From positions 13,271,520-13,335,519 of the forward strand of contig CM012953.1 in assembly GCA_000181795.3 (NCBI GenBank): 64,000 nt of DNA. Reading direction: 5' to 3'. Positions 1 to 11,525 of this stretch are shown piece by piece. The translations under genes and the position numbers were made by a program. This stretch comes from Trichinella spiralis (Eukaryota > Nematoda > Enoplea > Trichinellida > Trichinellidae). Under the pieces are notes generated by a model, which saw only the letters and a program-made list of their open reading frames with translations, did not search any database and was not told the origin of the DNA. The first letter of the stretch is position 1, and the number at the start of each line of letters is the position of its first letter.

Positions 1-126
1 AACGACAAAATTTGTGTCGATGGTACCATAATGAGTGCGTTATTTGGTTTTGGAGTCATTTTTCTTGTTGCTGCATTATGTGCCCTTTTTTTCAAACAGT
101 TGGCTAATATACGCAACGATATTTGA
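1..126 (+). CDS. C-terminal fragment of a membrane protein (5' end outside window)
   Basis: Frame 1 is open from the first base to a TGA at 124-126 and gives 41 residues. They contain one strongly hydrophobic segment (about residues 12-31) and a short polar tail ending IRNDI. This looks like the last transmembrane helix and cytoplasmic tail of a polytopic protein. An AATAAA follows at 277-282, consistent with a 3' UTR of about 170 bp. The family cannot be named from so little sequence. The true boundary of this last exon lies to the left of the window. I am fairly sure it is coding because it is open and ends next to a poly(A) signal, but the ORF is short. Confidence 0.5.
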   Translation, partial: NDKICVDGTIMSALFGFGVIFLVAALCALFFKQLANIRNDI

Positions 127-276
127 TAAAAAAGATGCTTTTCAACAGTTTGTGCCTAATATCCATTACAAATGAAATGAATCATGAAACGTTGCCCGCT
201 GCATCATTTTGTTTTGTAAAAAACAATGTTCATATTTTACATTTTTGTTGTACATTTATTTATTGAATTTTTGTTT

Positions 277-282
277 AATAAA
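277..282 (+). promoter_or_regulatory. Poly(A) signal AATAAA of the left-edge gene
   Basis: A canonical AATAAA lies 150 bp past the stop codon at 124-126. It is a plausible cleavage signal for the partial membrane-protein gene. AATAAA is common by chance in sequence this AT-rich, so support is modest. Confidence 0.4.
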
Positions 283-1653
283 ATTGAAAAGATACAAAAA
301 ATATCATAAAATGGAAATGTTTAACATTTAATAAGAATTCATATAATGCACGTTAATGTCTATTCAAATAAAACTTATTTTTTCATTAAACTCATTTAAC
401 AATGTCTAATGACCATGCACTTTAGTATTTTATTTATTAATTAAAAAATTTTAAATATATAAACTGGAAAACAGCATAAATATGACGCCTATTCTTTCAT
501 CAATTAAGTGATTCATTTCAACTGCTAATCCAATAATGAATTCAGAACAATAAATGAAATTTAATTATAAGTATGAAAATTTTGAAAAAGTATAATATTT
601 TACTTATAGACTAAGTTTTATTTTAAAATGAAGCTTAATATTAATTTTAAAAAACTTCTAAAAATATTATAAACGTTGGGTTCTTGTAATAATATTGTAT
701 TTTTGAATTAACTACCATATGTTTATTATAACAATAAAATCAACTATTTGTGAGTGTATATTTGTTAAACAAAACCTCAAACTACAAAAGAATGGATACG
801 TTTGAATATTTAATAATAGAATATGAACAAAAATGCGTAAACACATTTTTACACAAATAAGTCAGATTGATGAATGTTCGTTGAATTGAAATTGAATTTA
901 CTTGAACCATTATTCAATGAACCAACTGGGCATTTTGAAGAAGAATAACCAAATTTACATTTGTTTGTGCAAACCATATGTATAGCACATACTCACTTGT
1001 TGCATAAATGTCAATGAAATATAAATGCCATGTGATTTTTCTTATCATTTTAATTTGTGGCACATCTAAATTTCAAAATTGCATCTGAATTAAATTTTAA
1101 TGAATTCATATAGTTTTTGAGTAAGTTATTTTTGAAGAATATGGTCAATATTAGATAAGTTTTATCTTAATAACGAGTAAAAATAGCATCAATTAAGATA
1201 GAGAACAATTATTATGAATGAGTGATTAAAGAATCAAAAATTCAATAAAATAATGTTTGTAAATGACTGATGTAAATTTCAAGTAAATTTCACAAAATAT
1301 AATATAAATTTACATATTTTTACGTGAAGAGTCTATTATTTCTATATATAAAATGGAGTAAATTATTAACTGACATAATTGAGTAACTATTTCTTGAATA
1401 AAAAGAATTTTGCTAATTAACTGAAAAAGGATCTTTTTCTTTCTTTATTAAACCTTGTATTTGATTTATTATTAAAAGTTGATCAATTTGAAATTATTGA
1501 AGTGACATTTGAAATGCAATGAATTATATTAGCTGTCAGGTAATTGTTCTTTTCACTTCTTAAGCTTATCATGTTGCATAATTTAAAGATAAAAAAATAT
1601 TTGTTTAACATTAAAGAAAGGTATATTTTTTACGTGTTAGACATCTATCAATT
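283..1653. other. AT-rich intergenic DNA, no gene seen
   Basis: Reading frames are short and broken on both strands, and there is no codon-like composition. I see no repeat or RNA gene here. Confidence 0.7.
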
Positions 1654-1857
1654 TTATTTAATATCATAGACTTCACGGTTTCTCCAATTCTGCTTCATTG
1701 TTGGCCCAGGCGAGGTTGCGATAGGTTGTTTCGTGAAAAGCTGTTTCTGACGTTCAAGCTGATGATGATAAGCATTGATTTTCCAACTCGGCTGTGTTTC
1801 CCCACTCAAATTCTGCACTCGACAACGCGAGAAGCGTGCTATTGTGCAGCTAGGCAT
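1654..1857 (-). CDS. Possible small protein, 67 aa, unrecognised
   Basis: This minus-strand ORF has its own ATG at 1857 with an in-frame stop just upstream. It is richer in G+C than the DNA around it, which is the main reason to list it. The product is basic and polar: SGETQPSWKINAYHHQ near the middle, then QLERQKQLFTKQP, and NWRNREVYDIK at the end. There is no signal peptide or membrane segment. I do not recognise the family. It could also be a terminal exon of a longer gene or a conserved 5' UTR segment. The opposite strand has an 87-residue frame overlapping it that looks like chance. Confidence 0.33.
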   Translation of the reverse strand: MPSCTIARFSRCRVQNLSGETQPSWKINAYHHQLERQKQLFTKQPIATSPGPTMKQNWRNREVYDIK

Positions 1858-4800
1858 GATTTTTTATTTTAAATGTGTTTTTTGTTCACTGCTTCTACTT
1901 TTGTTGTTGCTTTTTCCAAGAATAATAACAAACAACAGTAGCTTATGTTTAACTTTTAAAATTTTGTTTGTTTTCACGCTTTGTTTGTTTGTTTGTTTGT
2001 TTATTGTGGAATTTCACTACTTCTCATTTGTATTCTGAATTTGAAAAATTGAAGAATTGCACAATGATTTATCTATTCAGCAATTTCAGAAATATTTTAG
2101 CTTTGTTTGTTTGTTTTTGCTTATAGATTTTTAATCAATTGGTTCCAATTTTCCTTATCACAAACAACAATGAAAACTGCTTGATTGATCCAGCCAGATC
2201 ATCGTTTTATTTTAACAAATTTTTGTCAGGTAAATTTTTATAAATTTATTAATTTCAACAATTCTGATCTAGAAATTTAACATTCAATAATGTAGAAAAA
2301 ATTTTCGTTTTACCTTTTTTCTCTTTCTTTTATGTAAAATTATTTGATCATTTTCTGTTGGCTTTCAAACTATTGTTAATAATTCAGCTCATGCTTCGTG
2401 AAAGTTGTTAAATTATTAATTTTAATAATCAATGACAATTCGATTGTAAAATTTTATTCCATTCAACATTCTTTATTTATTCATTTTACATTTGCATATG
2501 CACGTATATATCTTGTACTGAAGTTGTTTATTAAGATAATATTTATATGAATGATCAAAGTAAAAGAATTATTTATTTATCTTCAGAAGAAATTCACTTT
2601 TGCAAAAATTACTTTTTTCCAACTGATACATTACATAACTGATTGTACTCATAGATATCGTATCAGTATTGACATCAAAAGATAAACTTCAATGCATGAT
2701 TCATTTTTTATTGAAATGAAGCAGAATGTTATGATTTTTTAATCTGTTTCTTCATCATCACTTTTACATATGTGCACATCATCAGTGAAGATATTTTTGA
2801 ATGTCAAACTTTAACAACTTTTGACATCTGTTTACTCTTAATACAAACTTTTTATGTTTATAATTGGGGACAGTAAAAAGAATTTCAAGTTACAATATTT
2901 ATTTTTTATTTTATAATTTTTATGATGTGACTATACAACTTGTTATATTTGATAGTTGCCTTTCTACACTAACAAAAAGCAGACATTTTAATTTTGAAAC
3001 TTTTTCTGCTGTTTTTCTAGTTGCTATTTCAAAGCAGCATTTTCGAATAATTATTAATGAGGCATGTCAAAATATTTTTTTTTGAATTCATTTGGAACCA
3101 GTATAAATTACAATCATCAATACAAATACCAGATTAAGCGACTAATTAGAATTCTGAAACGTATTTAAAATTGTTCCCAACAATTTTGGTAAGTAAAATG
3201 ATAAACATTCTTCATTTTACAGATGATTAAAGAAAAACAAATAAATATTCGTTTAAATGCAGAAAATGATGTGATAAATGATTGATTGCAGAACTGCATT
3301 ATTTTTCAATCCATTCATTTTTATGCCAGATGATTTTCCTACTACTGCTCATCAAAATAGATTTTCAAGCAGAGCTAATTTTAGATCCAAAACTTGAATG
3401 TAAAACACTTGAATTCTGAGGAAGCAGTAATTGATTTTTATCCAATGGAATATTTCAAATAACAATGCTTTCATTTAATTTTCAATACTGCGCATTTGTT
3501 AGAATTTCATTAATTATTTATTTTTTTTGGAAAAGCTTGAATTTTTAATATTTTTATATTTCAGTTAGACCGTTTTTTCATTCTTTTTGAAGTTTCAAGT
3601 TCTGCGGCAAATTAGTTACATTATTCCCATGGAGTTTTTCGTTGTCAGTTTATTAATATTAAGAATGAATGATTTTCATGAATATTTTTAAATATTGTAA
3701 AATTAATAAAATACAGATATCAAAAATAAAGTCCCGACTTTAAATAAAATGTCATAATTCAATTAAGTTATATGGTAATGGAGGTGTTGATTAAAGTGAC
3801 AAAATTGGAAACAGAAATAGTTTTGCAAAAATATAAAATAAATAGACTGTTTTACTTTTTATAGGTTGATTCTTATCAGAAATAATTTCAACCATCAGTT
3901 GTGCGTGTAATAAAGTATTTATTATGAACATTATAACGCATGTAATGCAAAAGGTGAACGAAATTAATTTTAAGTTTATAAAATTATTATCGAAATTTTG
4001 CCAAAAATGTGTAAATTTTTAAAATTTGTAAACAGCTATACGGTAAGTTTTTCCATTAATATTATACACATACATATTTAATAATTTACTTCTTAAAATA
4101 TGCATTTGAATGTTTTGATTTTTGTATTGTTTTTAAAGATTAATATATTCCATGCAGTAAGTGATTATATTTTGCTTATACTTTGAAGGGACTTTTGGTA
4201 TGAAATGAACAGATAAAGCCAACAATTGGTTTAAAGCCGATTTATTATTCATCTTTGCTACTCAGCAATTTTTACAAATTTTTATCATAAATTTATTTTG
4301 TACACTGGTGCAAATTTTGAAATATATGATTTGAAAAAAAAGACTTGTTTTTGGAGAATTATTTTCCAACTGCTCATCACGACGACGTATTTGTTGCTAC
4401 CATTTTAAAATGGCATCGATCAATTGATCATCATTTTCATTATTTCACTCTCTTTATCAAAAAATGCTGAAAGTACATCGTTGCAAAATTAAATTGATTT
4501 TCATCAAAATGAAGAGATCCAACAAGAAAAGCAAAAGCAAACTGACACTTTGAACTGTTTTCACTTTGCAAATTGCCTTATTAAATGATTCAGTTTTCAA
4601 AAACTAGTATTTCGACAAATGTGAAAATTGAGCATACTGTACAATGAAGCGATGATCAATTTTTTTTATTCTTATTAATATATAAATTAGTAATTTAAGC
4701 AGTTTGATTTTTTGCAAAATTTTCTTTTCAGTTAAATAAGTGATCGATTCTCCAAGCAACGCCAAATAGAAAGGAATTTAAACAGATAATAAATTCTGCA

Positions 4801-4907
4801 TCTATATATATATATATATATGTTGTTTTATTTTATAACATTATTTACGAATCAAATTGTTCATAAAATCTTAGGGAACTTTTTATTGTTACAGGTAGGT
4901 GTCACAG
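1858..4907. other. AT-rich intergenic DNA / upstream region of PFK
   Basis: Three kilobases with no convincing coding exon on either strand. A 73-residue frame at 2864-3085 is A/T-driven and unsupported. Just before the PFK start codon two candidate acceptors, TTGTTACAG (ending 4894) and GTGTCACAG (ending 4907), suggest a 5' UTR intron or a trans-splice site. A short (TA)n tract lies at 4803-4821. Confidence 0.6.
4803..4821. repeat. (TA)n microsatellite upstream of PFK
   Basis: Uninterrupted TA dinucleotides, about 9 copies, some 85 bp before the PFK coding start. Confidence 0.85.
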
Positions 4908-7223
4908 ATGCAAGAAGATAACAAACGAATAATCGGTGTAGTGACACCTGGTGGTGATGCAGCCGGTACCAATGCAGCATTGAGAGCAATAACGAGAATT
5001 GGTTTGCACAAAGGGTTTGGGATTTTGTTCATCCGCGAAGGTTTCGGTGGCATGGTGCAAGGTAGTCTTTATTTCCAAGAAGCCAACTGGTACAGCGTGA
5101 TGGACATAATTCAGCATGGTGGAACAATTTTGGGCAGTGGCCGCGCGAATGAGTTCCACACGCGTGAACAAAGGATGCGTGCTTGTAAAAATTTAATCAT
5201 CTCCGGCGTCACTGATCTGATTTGCATTGGAGGCGACGGCAGTCTGACGGCTGCGCATATATTTTACAAAGATTGGCCCGGATTGGTCAGCGATCTTGTG
5301 GCCAACAATGAATTGGATAAAAGTTTAGCTGAACAGTATTTCAGCATCAATTTGGTCGGCATTGTCGGTTCAATTCACAACGATTTTCCAGGAACCGACA
5401 TGAGCATCGGCGTTGATACGGCTTTGCATAGAATTGTCGAATCAATCGATGCAGTTGACAGTACTGCTAAAAGTCACCGGCGTTCGTTTGTCATCGAAGT
5501 GATGGGTCTTTGGAGTGGCTATTTGGCTCTGGTAGCTGCGCTGACTACCGAAGCTGATTGGCTATTTTTGCCCGAATGGCCCGCACCGGTTGATTGGCCA
5601 GACATGCTGTGCAATAAGCTGAAAGAAAGCCGTGCCGCTGGTCAGAGGATGAACATCGTCATCTGTTCCGAAGGTGCCCAGGATTGCACTGGAAAACGAA
5701 TACGAAGCGAACAAGTGCGTGATGTGATTGCTAAACGCCTACAGTATGACGTTCGAATCACCGTACTGGGTCATGTTCAACGTGGCGGCATTCCTTCGGC
5801 TTACGATCGACTTTTGGCAACTCGAATGGGCTCTGAAGCGGTGTTCGCGTTGATGGATTTTGATGAGCCGACTGTGATCGCTTTGGATGGAAATTCCATT
5901 GTCCGTCGGCCACTGTCTCAGTGTGTAGAGAGAATATTGAAATTTAGACAAGCAATGGAGGAAAAAAATTGGCAAGAAGCTATGCATTTGCGAGGCCGGA
6001 GTTTTCTCAGAAATTTGAACGCTTACAGAAAATTGGCCAAAATCCATCCGCGCATGGAATCAGAAGCGCTGAGCGGTGGCTACTCGTTCAACTTGGCCAT
6101 CATGCATATCGGCAGTCCATCGTGTGGAATGAATGCTGCAGTACGAGCGTTTGTTCGTTACGCAATTTGTTACAAATGCCGAGTCTATACAATCAAAGAT
6201 TCTTTCGAAGGTCTGCTGGACGGTCGATTTGAAGAGATGGATTGGAATTCCGTGAATTATTGGACCATGTACGGTGGTTCGTTTCTTGGGTCGCAAAAGA
6301 GCTTGCCGTCGATGGATTTGGACGGTGTCGCCAGACGTCTGGCTCAGTTTCACATACACGCGTTGCTGATGGTCGGCGGATTCGAGGCGTTTCATTCGTG
6401 CTTGATCTTGGCCGAAAATCGACACAAATACCCGGCATTTTGCATTCCAATGGCCGTGATTCCGTGCACCATCAGCAACAACATCCCAGGTACGGATTTG
6501 TCGCTCGGATGTGATACGGCTTTGAATGAAATTTGCGAAGTTATCGACAAATTGAAACAGTCGGCAATTGGTACCAAAAAGCGCGTATTCATAGTTGAAA
6601 CGATGGGCGGTTACTGTGGATTTTTGGCCACACTGTCGGCGTTGTGTTCCGGCGCTGACAATGCGTACATTTTTGAAGAAAAATTCACCGTAGACGACAT
6701 GAAAGCTGATGTGCAAGTGATTTTTGAAAAAATCACCGAAGGTGAGGAGCGCTACATTGTGACACGCAGTCAATATGCAAATGAGAATTTCACAACTCAA
6801 TTTATAAAGCAGTTGTACAGTGAATTGGGAAAGGGAAAATTCAGCACCAGGGTGAACGTGTTGGGCCATTTCCAACAGGGCGGAAATTCGTCACCATTCG
6901 ACCGACTCACCGCTACCAGAATGACCATCCACGTTGCACAGGCTTTGATCAGTGCAGCCAGGGATTCAGTCCAACAGGACGGCTCGGTTTATACGACAGA
7001 TCCGAATCACGCGGTTCTGCTCGGTATTGTGGATCAGACGGCCAGACTGACCCCGGTTGAAGATTTGAAAGAAAGTGCGGATTTTGATCATCGAATGCCG
7101 GTGTTTCAGAAATGGCTTCGTCTGCACCAAATTTTGCGCATACTTGCTCGACATGACTGCGTTATCGAGGCAAGTTCGAAACTTTTCCAACTGCCTCATT
7201 TAACTGACGACAGTTTAAATTAA
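4908..7223 (+). CDS. 6-phosphofructokinase, intronless, with altered N-half catalytic motif
   Basis: Family role: ATP-dependent phosphorylation of fructose 6-phosphate, the committed step of glycolysis, in the cytosol. One exon encodes 771 aa, the usual length for the animal enzyme, which is a tandem duplication. The N half has GGDAAGTNAA, IGGDGSL, SHRRSFVIEVMG and LGHVQRGG. The C half has SNNIPGTD, GTKKRVFIVETMGGYCG and LGHFQQGG. The C half lacks the catalytic Asp, as in other animal PFKs. Unusually, the N half reads GSIHND where active enzymes have G(S/T)IDND, so His157 (codon CAC at 5376-5378) replaces the general base. The Arg after EVMG is also changed to Leu. Arg72, Glu222, His249 and Arg252 (E. 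coli numbering) appear kept. The frame carries a GTG codon upstream at 4899 after an in-frame TAG, so I chose the ATG at 4908. Family assignment is near certain; activity is doubtful. Confidence 0.96.
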   Translation: MQEDNKRIIGVVTPGGDAAGTNAALRAITRIGLHKGFGILFIREGFGGMVQGSLYFQEANWYSVMDIIQHGGTILGSGRANEFHTREQRMRACKNLIISGVTDLICIGGDGSLTAAHIFYKDWPGLVSDLVANNELDKSLAEQYFSINLVGIVGSIHNDFPGTDMSIGVDTALHRIVESIDAVDSTAKSHRRSFVIEVMGLWSGYLALVAALTTEADWLFLPEWPAPVDWPDMLCNKLKESRAAGQRMNIVICSEGAQDCTGKRIRSEQVRDVIAKRLQYDVRITVLGHVQRGGIPSAYDRLLATRMGSEAVFALMDFDEPTVIALDGNSIVRRPLSQCVERILKFRQAMEEKNWQEAMHLRGRSFLRNLNAYRKLAKIHPRMESEALSGGYSFNLAIMHIGSPSCGMNAAVRAFVRYAICYKCRVYTIKDSFEGLLDGRFEEMDWNSVNYWTMYGGSFLGSQKSLPSMDLDGVARRLAQFHIHALLMVGGFEAFHSCLILAENRHKYPAFCIPMAVIPCTISNNIPGTDLSLGCDTALNEICEVIDKLKQSAIGTKKRVFIVETMGGYCGFLATLSALCSGADNAYIFEEKFTVDDMKADVQVIFEKITEGEERYIVTRSQYANENFTTQFIKQLYSELGKGKFSTRVNVLGHFQQGGNSSPFDRLTATRMTIHVAQALISAARDSVQQDGSVYTTDPNHAVLLGIVDQTARLTPVEDLKESADFDHRMPVFQKWLRLHQILRILARHDCVIEASSKLFQLPHLTDDSLN

Positions 7224-8408
7224 TGCAATCTGTCAATTTTTCTGTCCATTTTTTTCAAAATTAGCATTTTATTTTTAAGGAAAAAAACTTAAAAAACGTA
7301 TTTGAATAATTTTCTGTCTAGAATTAAAAGAAAGGAAATCCCTTCGGTTGTTCCCCATTCAGCTTATTTGGTTTGGTTTGGTTTTGCAGATAAATTTTTA
7401 CAATGCTACGCCAGCTATTGCATTTCTCAATTTCACTACTACTTTGACAATGCAACTGAAATCTGAACAGTATTAGTAGTATTTCTCGTATATTTCTTTT
7501 TACTGAAACATTAAAATTTTGAAGATTTTTTTTTGAAATTATAATGACAATTTTGTTATAGTTTATAAATTAAAAACAAACATTTCTACAATTTTAAATT
7601 TGCATATTATTCCATTTTAAAGATAATATTTGCAACATTTCAAAAATGAAAAATCACTAAAGCTCACTTCACTTTCTTCAAAATATCTGTAGAAAAATCA
7701 TCGTCCACTAAAGCATAGTTTAAATAAAACCATATTTAAAATCTGACTGTACAAAATAAAATTATTTTATTAAAGTTTCATTCATCTCCGATGTGCTTTT
7801 GCAAACATTTTCAATGGTTACCAGTGATTTACTTAGTTGTAGTGAATTATTAGCATGAACCAAATTGCGCTATTATTTTCACCTTTACACTAATAATTTA
7901 AAGCTCCATTAAAATAAATATTTAAAAAAAAGTTTCCATTTTATGCATACAGTTAATTATTATCAAATAAGAACGAAATATTTATAATTTGATTTATAAT
8001 TGTCTTTTACAGTTCACATTATAAACCATTCAATTTAAACTTTTAAAACACACACACACACACACACACACACAGAACATTCAATAAAATTGAAAAATAA
8101 AAATATTCAAATGATCAGTCGAAAGGGTGAATATTGCTGAATCACCATAGATATTCATTTACTTCATCCCATTCCATTATGTGCTGAACAATGTTGAAAC
8201 AAAACAGCAAAACAAGACATTCCATTCATATTGAAAAGTGCAGTGACAAAGAGATAAAACATTCAAAATTATAGTAAAGAGAGCAATAAATTGCGAACAA
8301 AGAAACATAGCTGCAATATAAAAATTTCAGAAATACTTTACTGTTTGGCATCAACACACTTTATATTCATTAACTAAGTTAGAACAAGGTGAAATTACAC
8401 ATTTAAAT
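7224..8408. other. 3' flank of PFK and convergent intergenic DNA
   Basis: This AT-rich stretch separates PFK (+) from the stop of the minus-strand Tudor/zinc-finger gene. Several AATAAA-like strings and one (CA)n repeat are present, and no ORF of interest. Confidence 0.65.
8048..8074. repeat. (AC)n microsatellite
   Basis: About 13 uninterrupted AC dinucleotides. Confidence 0.9.
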
Positions 8409-11400
8409 TTACGATGGATCCATCTCCTCTAAACTTCTGCACAATTCAAGTGCATCATCACAAGTAAAACTCTCACACCGATCGCTGAAAAATGCTTCAT
8501 AAAGTTCTAAAAAAACAACCAATCAGAATTGAAATATAAATGTAATTAATAAGATAATTGCAAACCTTCCACTTTTTTCTGGTAAACATCCAGAGTTTCA
8601 TGAAATATATCATCATCATCATCGTCGTCGTCGTCATCTTCGTCGTCTAATTGTCTTTCTGAACAACCTGCTTCAGGGGATGCACAAGAATCTCTGAAAA
8701 TAAAATAATTTTTATTTAAAGTTCATAAATATAAGACATACTTTCATAATTACATAATATAACTCAACCGTCACCAATCCACGGTTAGAATTAAAAAAAT
8801 ATCACCATGAAAAAGTCTGGCACTACATTACTGAATCCAAAACTCGTGGCCAGACACAACAGCAGAAATACTCACAGACAACGTGGAATTAAACAAAAAA
8901 CTAGCAAAAAGCAGTGAGAAAAATTCAAATGCAAACCATACTCTGAACTACTACTATTGATAATGTATTACAATATTTATTTTTTATAATTAAAGAAATT
9001 GCAACACACATTAAACAATTAGACATGCTATTAAATATTTTCCAAAAATTAAAAAATAATGTAAAAATATATAACTAACCGAATCGCAGAAAGTTTCGAA
9101 TTGTATTCTTCACCGAACTCTGTAAGATCGGAAATTAATTTTCTTGCCAAAGCAATATACGGCATTTTGTCCTCTTCTTTCAGCGATTGATCAAATGGCT
9201 CAAACTGTAAGAAGTCCAATTCAGCCGTACTCGTTAACATGCAATCAATTTCCATTCCAGCTTCCATATCAAGCTTGTTCTTGTCAATTTTTTCTTCATT
9301 TATAATATCCTTAAAATGCATTATAATCGAAGTCAATCAAAATTACCATATATACTCATATCATAAAAGCCCAATCAATTATTTTCATTTAACAATGCAT
9401 ATAATAATTATTTACATTTTCAGATTCTGTAGTAAAATTTGCAGAATTCTTGCAATCATCCGATTCATGTGAGACACTGGTGACTGTTTCAGGATCAGAA
9501 GGTAAGCAATCTTTACGATTGATTGATTTGCTTAATGATGAATATGGATGGGCGTCTGAAATACAAAATAAATAAATAAATAGCACTTTCACGCAGACAA
9601 AATTATCATGATAAAATGTCAGAAATTTACCGGCAATTTCTAAGCTGTCATCACTGAAAATTGGCGAAATGTCCAAACGATGAACAAAAGCTTTATGATA
9701 GGACAAAGCAATGGCTTGCCAAAATTTGGAAGAACAATTTCCTTCTGAACAGTGGAACTTTTGCATAAAGCCATCGCAGCAGTAGACTAAGAGATGCGAT
9801 GCAATTACAAATCAAAAACAATGTTTAATATGCAACTGCAATGCTCACTGTCAAATAATCGATCCATTGATTTTTTGTGAACAACGGAATTCTCGTGCTC
9901 CATAAATTTCAGATACATTTCTATTGGCATTCCAATTCTTGTCCATTTCTTTGCTAAATAAAATAAAATAACACAAAAATATGACTGATGTATAAAAAAA
10001 GCAAAAAATCAAATTTAAAAAATCATATCTTCAAACTGAAAATATCATAAATCATATAAACTAACTAAAACCTGTCAATAAAATGTCAGATATTATAAAA
10101 GTAGATCTTACAAACTTTAGCCATGGATTGACAACGACGACAAGCTAAGCAAAATAATCGACCGGATTTATAGCGCAGCCATTCTTCCCGTCCTTGAAAA
10201 AAATCACCAATTTCACGAAGTTTCCTCTCGACAACCTTTGGATCTGAATATTAAAATTATTTTTTTAATATTAAAAAATGATAATACAAAAAAAAATTTT
10301 TTTTTCTTCAGATTCCCACTTTACATCTTGATATGAAATTACCAAATCGTATGCATAAAATAAATGTGACAAAAAGCAAAAACCAGTAAACAGAAATCAA
10401 CTTTTACGCACCGCTTTCTTCTTCATTCGGTAAAACTTGCTGCGCTTCTTCTTTTGCTAAAAATCCTAACAAACACTTCACTACATATAAATAAATAAAC
10501 ATATATACTATATATATATATATATGCAAGGTTTTAAGAACTTAAAAAATCAAAATATGAAATAAATTTGACAAACTATGATAATTATCCTTACATCCTC
10601 AACACCCATTACTTTTTATAATTTATTCAACAATATACAATGCAAACAATTTTATCATAAACCTCTGTTATAATTATTAATTTTAAAAATTATTTTTAAA
10701 ACGCTGCAAAAGTTAGTTAGTTAGTTAGTTAGTTAGTTAGAACTTTTTAACATAAAATACAGCGAAAAAATAATTTCGGTGTTATACCTTGACTTGTAAC
10801 AGTGGATTTATTGGTGTCGGTAGGAGGGCATTCAACAGTAACACGCAATTTCCCAGTATAAATGCCATCATCATCACCATCATCTTGCTCTTCATCATCT
10901 AAAAACCACAAACATTTTTAGTATAATTCAAAAAGTCAGCTAATTCCACATATGCTTTTCGTAAAACTGTTGACAGATATCAACAATTTTTTAAAAAACA
11001 AAAAACATGATTATTTAAAATATGCCATGCTTTTTTTTAAAATACCTTTTCCACCTTTTTTCTTCGAATTAGCAATTTGCTCTTTTATAAAATTTTGAAC
11101 ATCCAAATTGACAGTCCGTCGACGAGATGAGCGTCGAACGCCATCATCATGCTCTTTCTTTGAATCATCTTCAATTCCGTCCACCAAAAGCGGCAGAGGT
11201 TTCCCAAATGTAGAGGGTTCCGAAAATAGTAAAAAAAGAATTAAATCATTGAATTACATAAATAATAACAGCCAATTTTAATTTCTTACAAAGCCATAGC
11301 ATTCTTCACGCGTCGCCAGCGTTAACGAACGAATAGAAACGACTCGTTGTTTCCCATCTTGAAAAATCACTTGACAAGTCCCTAATTTAAAATACTGGTC

Positions 11401-11525
11401 AACAAAATTATTTTAAAATGTCTGTATTTACTATGCCTACCATCCTGAAGGACATCCGTGACTTTCGCCAGTTCAGTCAAGAAGGAATTTCGCTTTGCCC
11501 AAACAAAACAATTAACAAGAGACAT
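8409..11525 (-). CDS. Nuclear protein with Tudor-like N-terminus and two zinc fingers
   Basis: A twelve-exon model of 501 aa: 11441-11525, 11290-11381, 11046-11220, 10788-10898, 10412-10465, 10112-10243, 9849-9953, 9631-9786, 9416-9555, 9080-9309, 8566-8693, 8409-8506. All phases close. Residues 1-60 look Tudor-like (CQVIFQDGKQRVVSIRSL). A basic stretch RRSSRRR follows near residue 90. Finger 1 is C204-x2-C207 ... H236-x5-H242. Finger 2 is C264-x4-C269-x12-H282-x4-H287. Acidic runs follow, including a long Asp tract in exon 11 (GAT/GAC repeat at 8611-8642). The combination suggests a chromatin-associated factor and recalls PHF20-like architecture, but no PHD finger is seen and orthology is not established. 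The acceptor before exon 3 reads TTTTCG instead of TTTTCAG. Its start is divergent from CDK10. Confidence 0.75.
10508..10524. repeat. (TA)n tract in an intron
   Basis: Short TA run, just 5' (in gene orientation) of exon 5 of the Tudor/zinc-finger gene. Confidence 0.8.
10711..10740. repeat. (AGTT)n microsatellite in an intron
   Basis: About seven and a half copies of AGTT inside intron 4 of the Tudor/zinc-finger gene. Confidence 0.9.

Noticed and set aside
6060-6875. 271-residue minus-strand frame inside PFK
   Set aside because: It lies antisense to a certain, highly conserved coding exon and has no recognisable domain; codon bias of PFK explains its openness.
10711-10740. Regular repeats considered as CRISPR-like or satellite arrays
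   Set aside because: These are plain tetranucleotide and dinucleotide microsatellites without spacers.
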